A stretch of DNA of 64,000 nt from Oikopleura dioica (Eukaryota > Chordata > Appendicularia > Copelata > Oikopleuridae), in NCBI GenBank assembly GCA_907165135.1, contig OU015570.1:1240001-1304000 (forward strand), written 5' to 3'. A program made the position numbers and the translations under genes. A model generated the notes under the pieces. The model did not search any database. It saw nothing but the letters and a program-made list of their open reading frames with translations, and was not told the DNA's origin. Below are positions 63,812-64,000 of the stretch, one piece after another. Numbering within the stretch: position 1 is the first letter of the stretch; every line of letters begins with the position of its first letter.

Positions 63812-64000
63812 ATGTCCAGAAGTTTCATTAAAAACTGTATAGGTTCAAGAAATTTTTTTTTAAAGAAATTATTTGATTTTCCAAGAAAATAAAAATCTAA
63901 CAAAGGATACTGCTGTAAGAATTCCGATCTGTAACATTTGATTTTAATGATCCCCGCAGATGGAAAATTAACTGAAGAAAAACTATTTCGTCAAAGATCT
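63812..64000. other. flank beyond MULE, nothing clear
   Basis: ATGTCCAGAAGTTTCATT then AT-rich sequence to the end of the window. Confidence 0.4.

Overview
This window is animal nuclear DNA, AT-rich and dominated by transposable elements. Evidence: spliced GT-AG genes, many with very short introns (30-50 nt); animal housekeeping families (cysteine dioxygenase, an ARF-type GTPase, p47/NSFL1C, ribosomal protein S25); and LTR retrotransposons, Penelope-like elements (PLEs), MULE, pogo, hAT-like and TTAA-type DNA transposons. Tiny introns, compact overlapping genes and TTAGGG-like tracts would suit a larvacean tunicate (Oikopleura-like). That assignment is inference only.

Layout. 1-18 kb is a repeat field: a FLYWCH-like remnant, a PLE (1.7-3.9 kb), a TIR element with a 14-bp target duplication (4.11-7.02 kb) enclosing a foldback element and about 14 copies of a 56-bp hairpin satellite, a hAT-like element carrying a tRNA-like sequence (8.17-9.63 kb), TTAA-flanked elements, foldbacks, and a second PLE (15.1-16.9 kb, minus). 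19.4-28.9 kb is a short acidic, possibly myristoylated protein gene whose single intron holds a complete Ty3/gypsy element (394-bp LTRs, GAGG target duplication). That element was itself hit twice by a 0.69-kb pogo-like transposon. Its gag and pol share one frame and are separated by one UGA followed by CUA. 29.3-30.3 kb is an intact three-exon ARF-like GTPase. 30.9-39.4 kb is a tandem duplication of a 4.26-kb unit; each copy has cysteine dioxygenase on plus, an unidentified convergent gene on minus and a MITE. 39.4-56.3 kb holds PLE pieces, a gag-only LTR element (43.76-46.93 kb, TTAT target duplication), a decayed gag-pro element, palindrome arrays, and a PLE split by an EF-hand gene fragment.

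56.43-63.80 kb is a complete Mutator-like element (MULE): terminal inverted repeats, a perfect 9-bp target duplication, and a multi-exon minus-strand transposase with the MULE landmarks (WTADG, MADFE, CHFH, TNN-ES-H). Between its ends lie an RPS25 fragment, a p47/NSFL1C pseudogene in the opposite orientation and a coiled-coil fragment, so it resembles the gene-carrying Pack-MULEs of plants.

Several elements share an unusual plan. Clusters of 18-22-bp palindromes flank a short centre, with a different palindrome sequence in each element but shared flank or GC-rich core motifs (12.4, 14.4, 41.4, 43.3, 51.2 and 56.9 kb). This is the best candidate for something undescribed. Apparently functional host genes are few: cysteine dioxygenase copy 2, its convergent neighbour, the ARF-like GTPase, and perhaps the short acidic gene.
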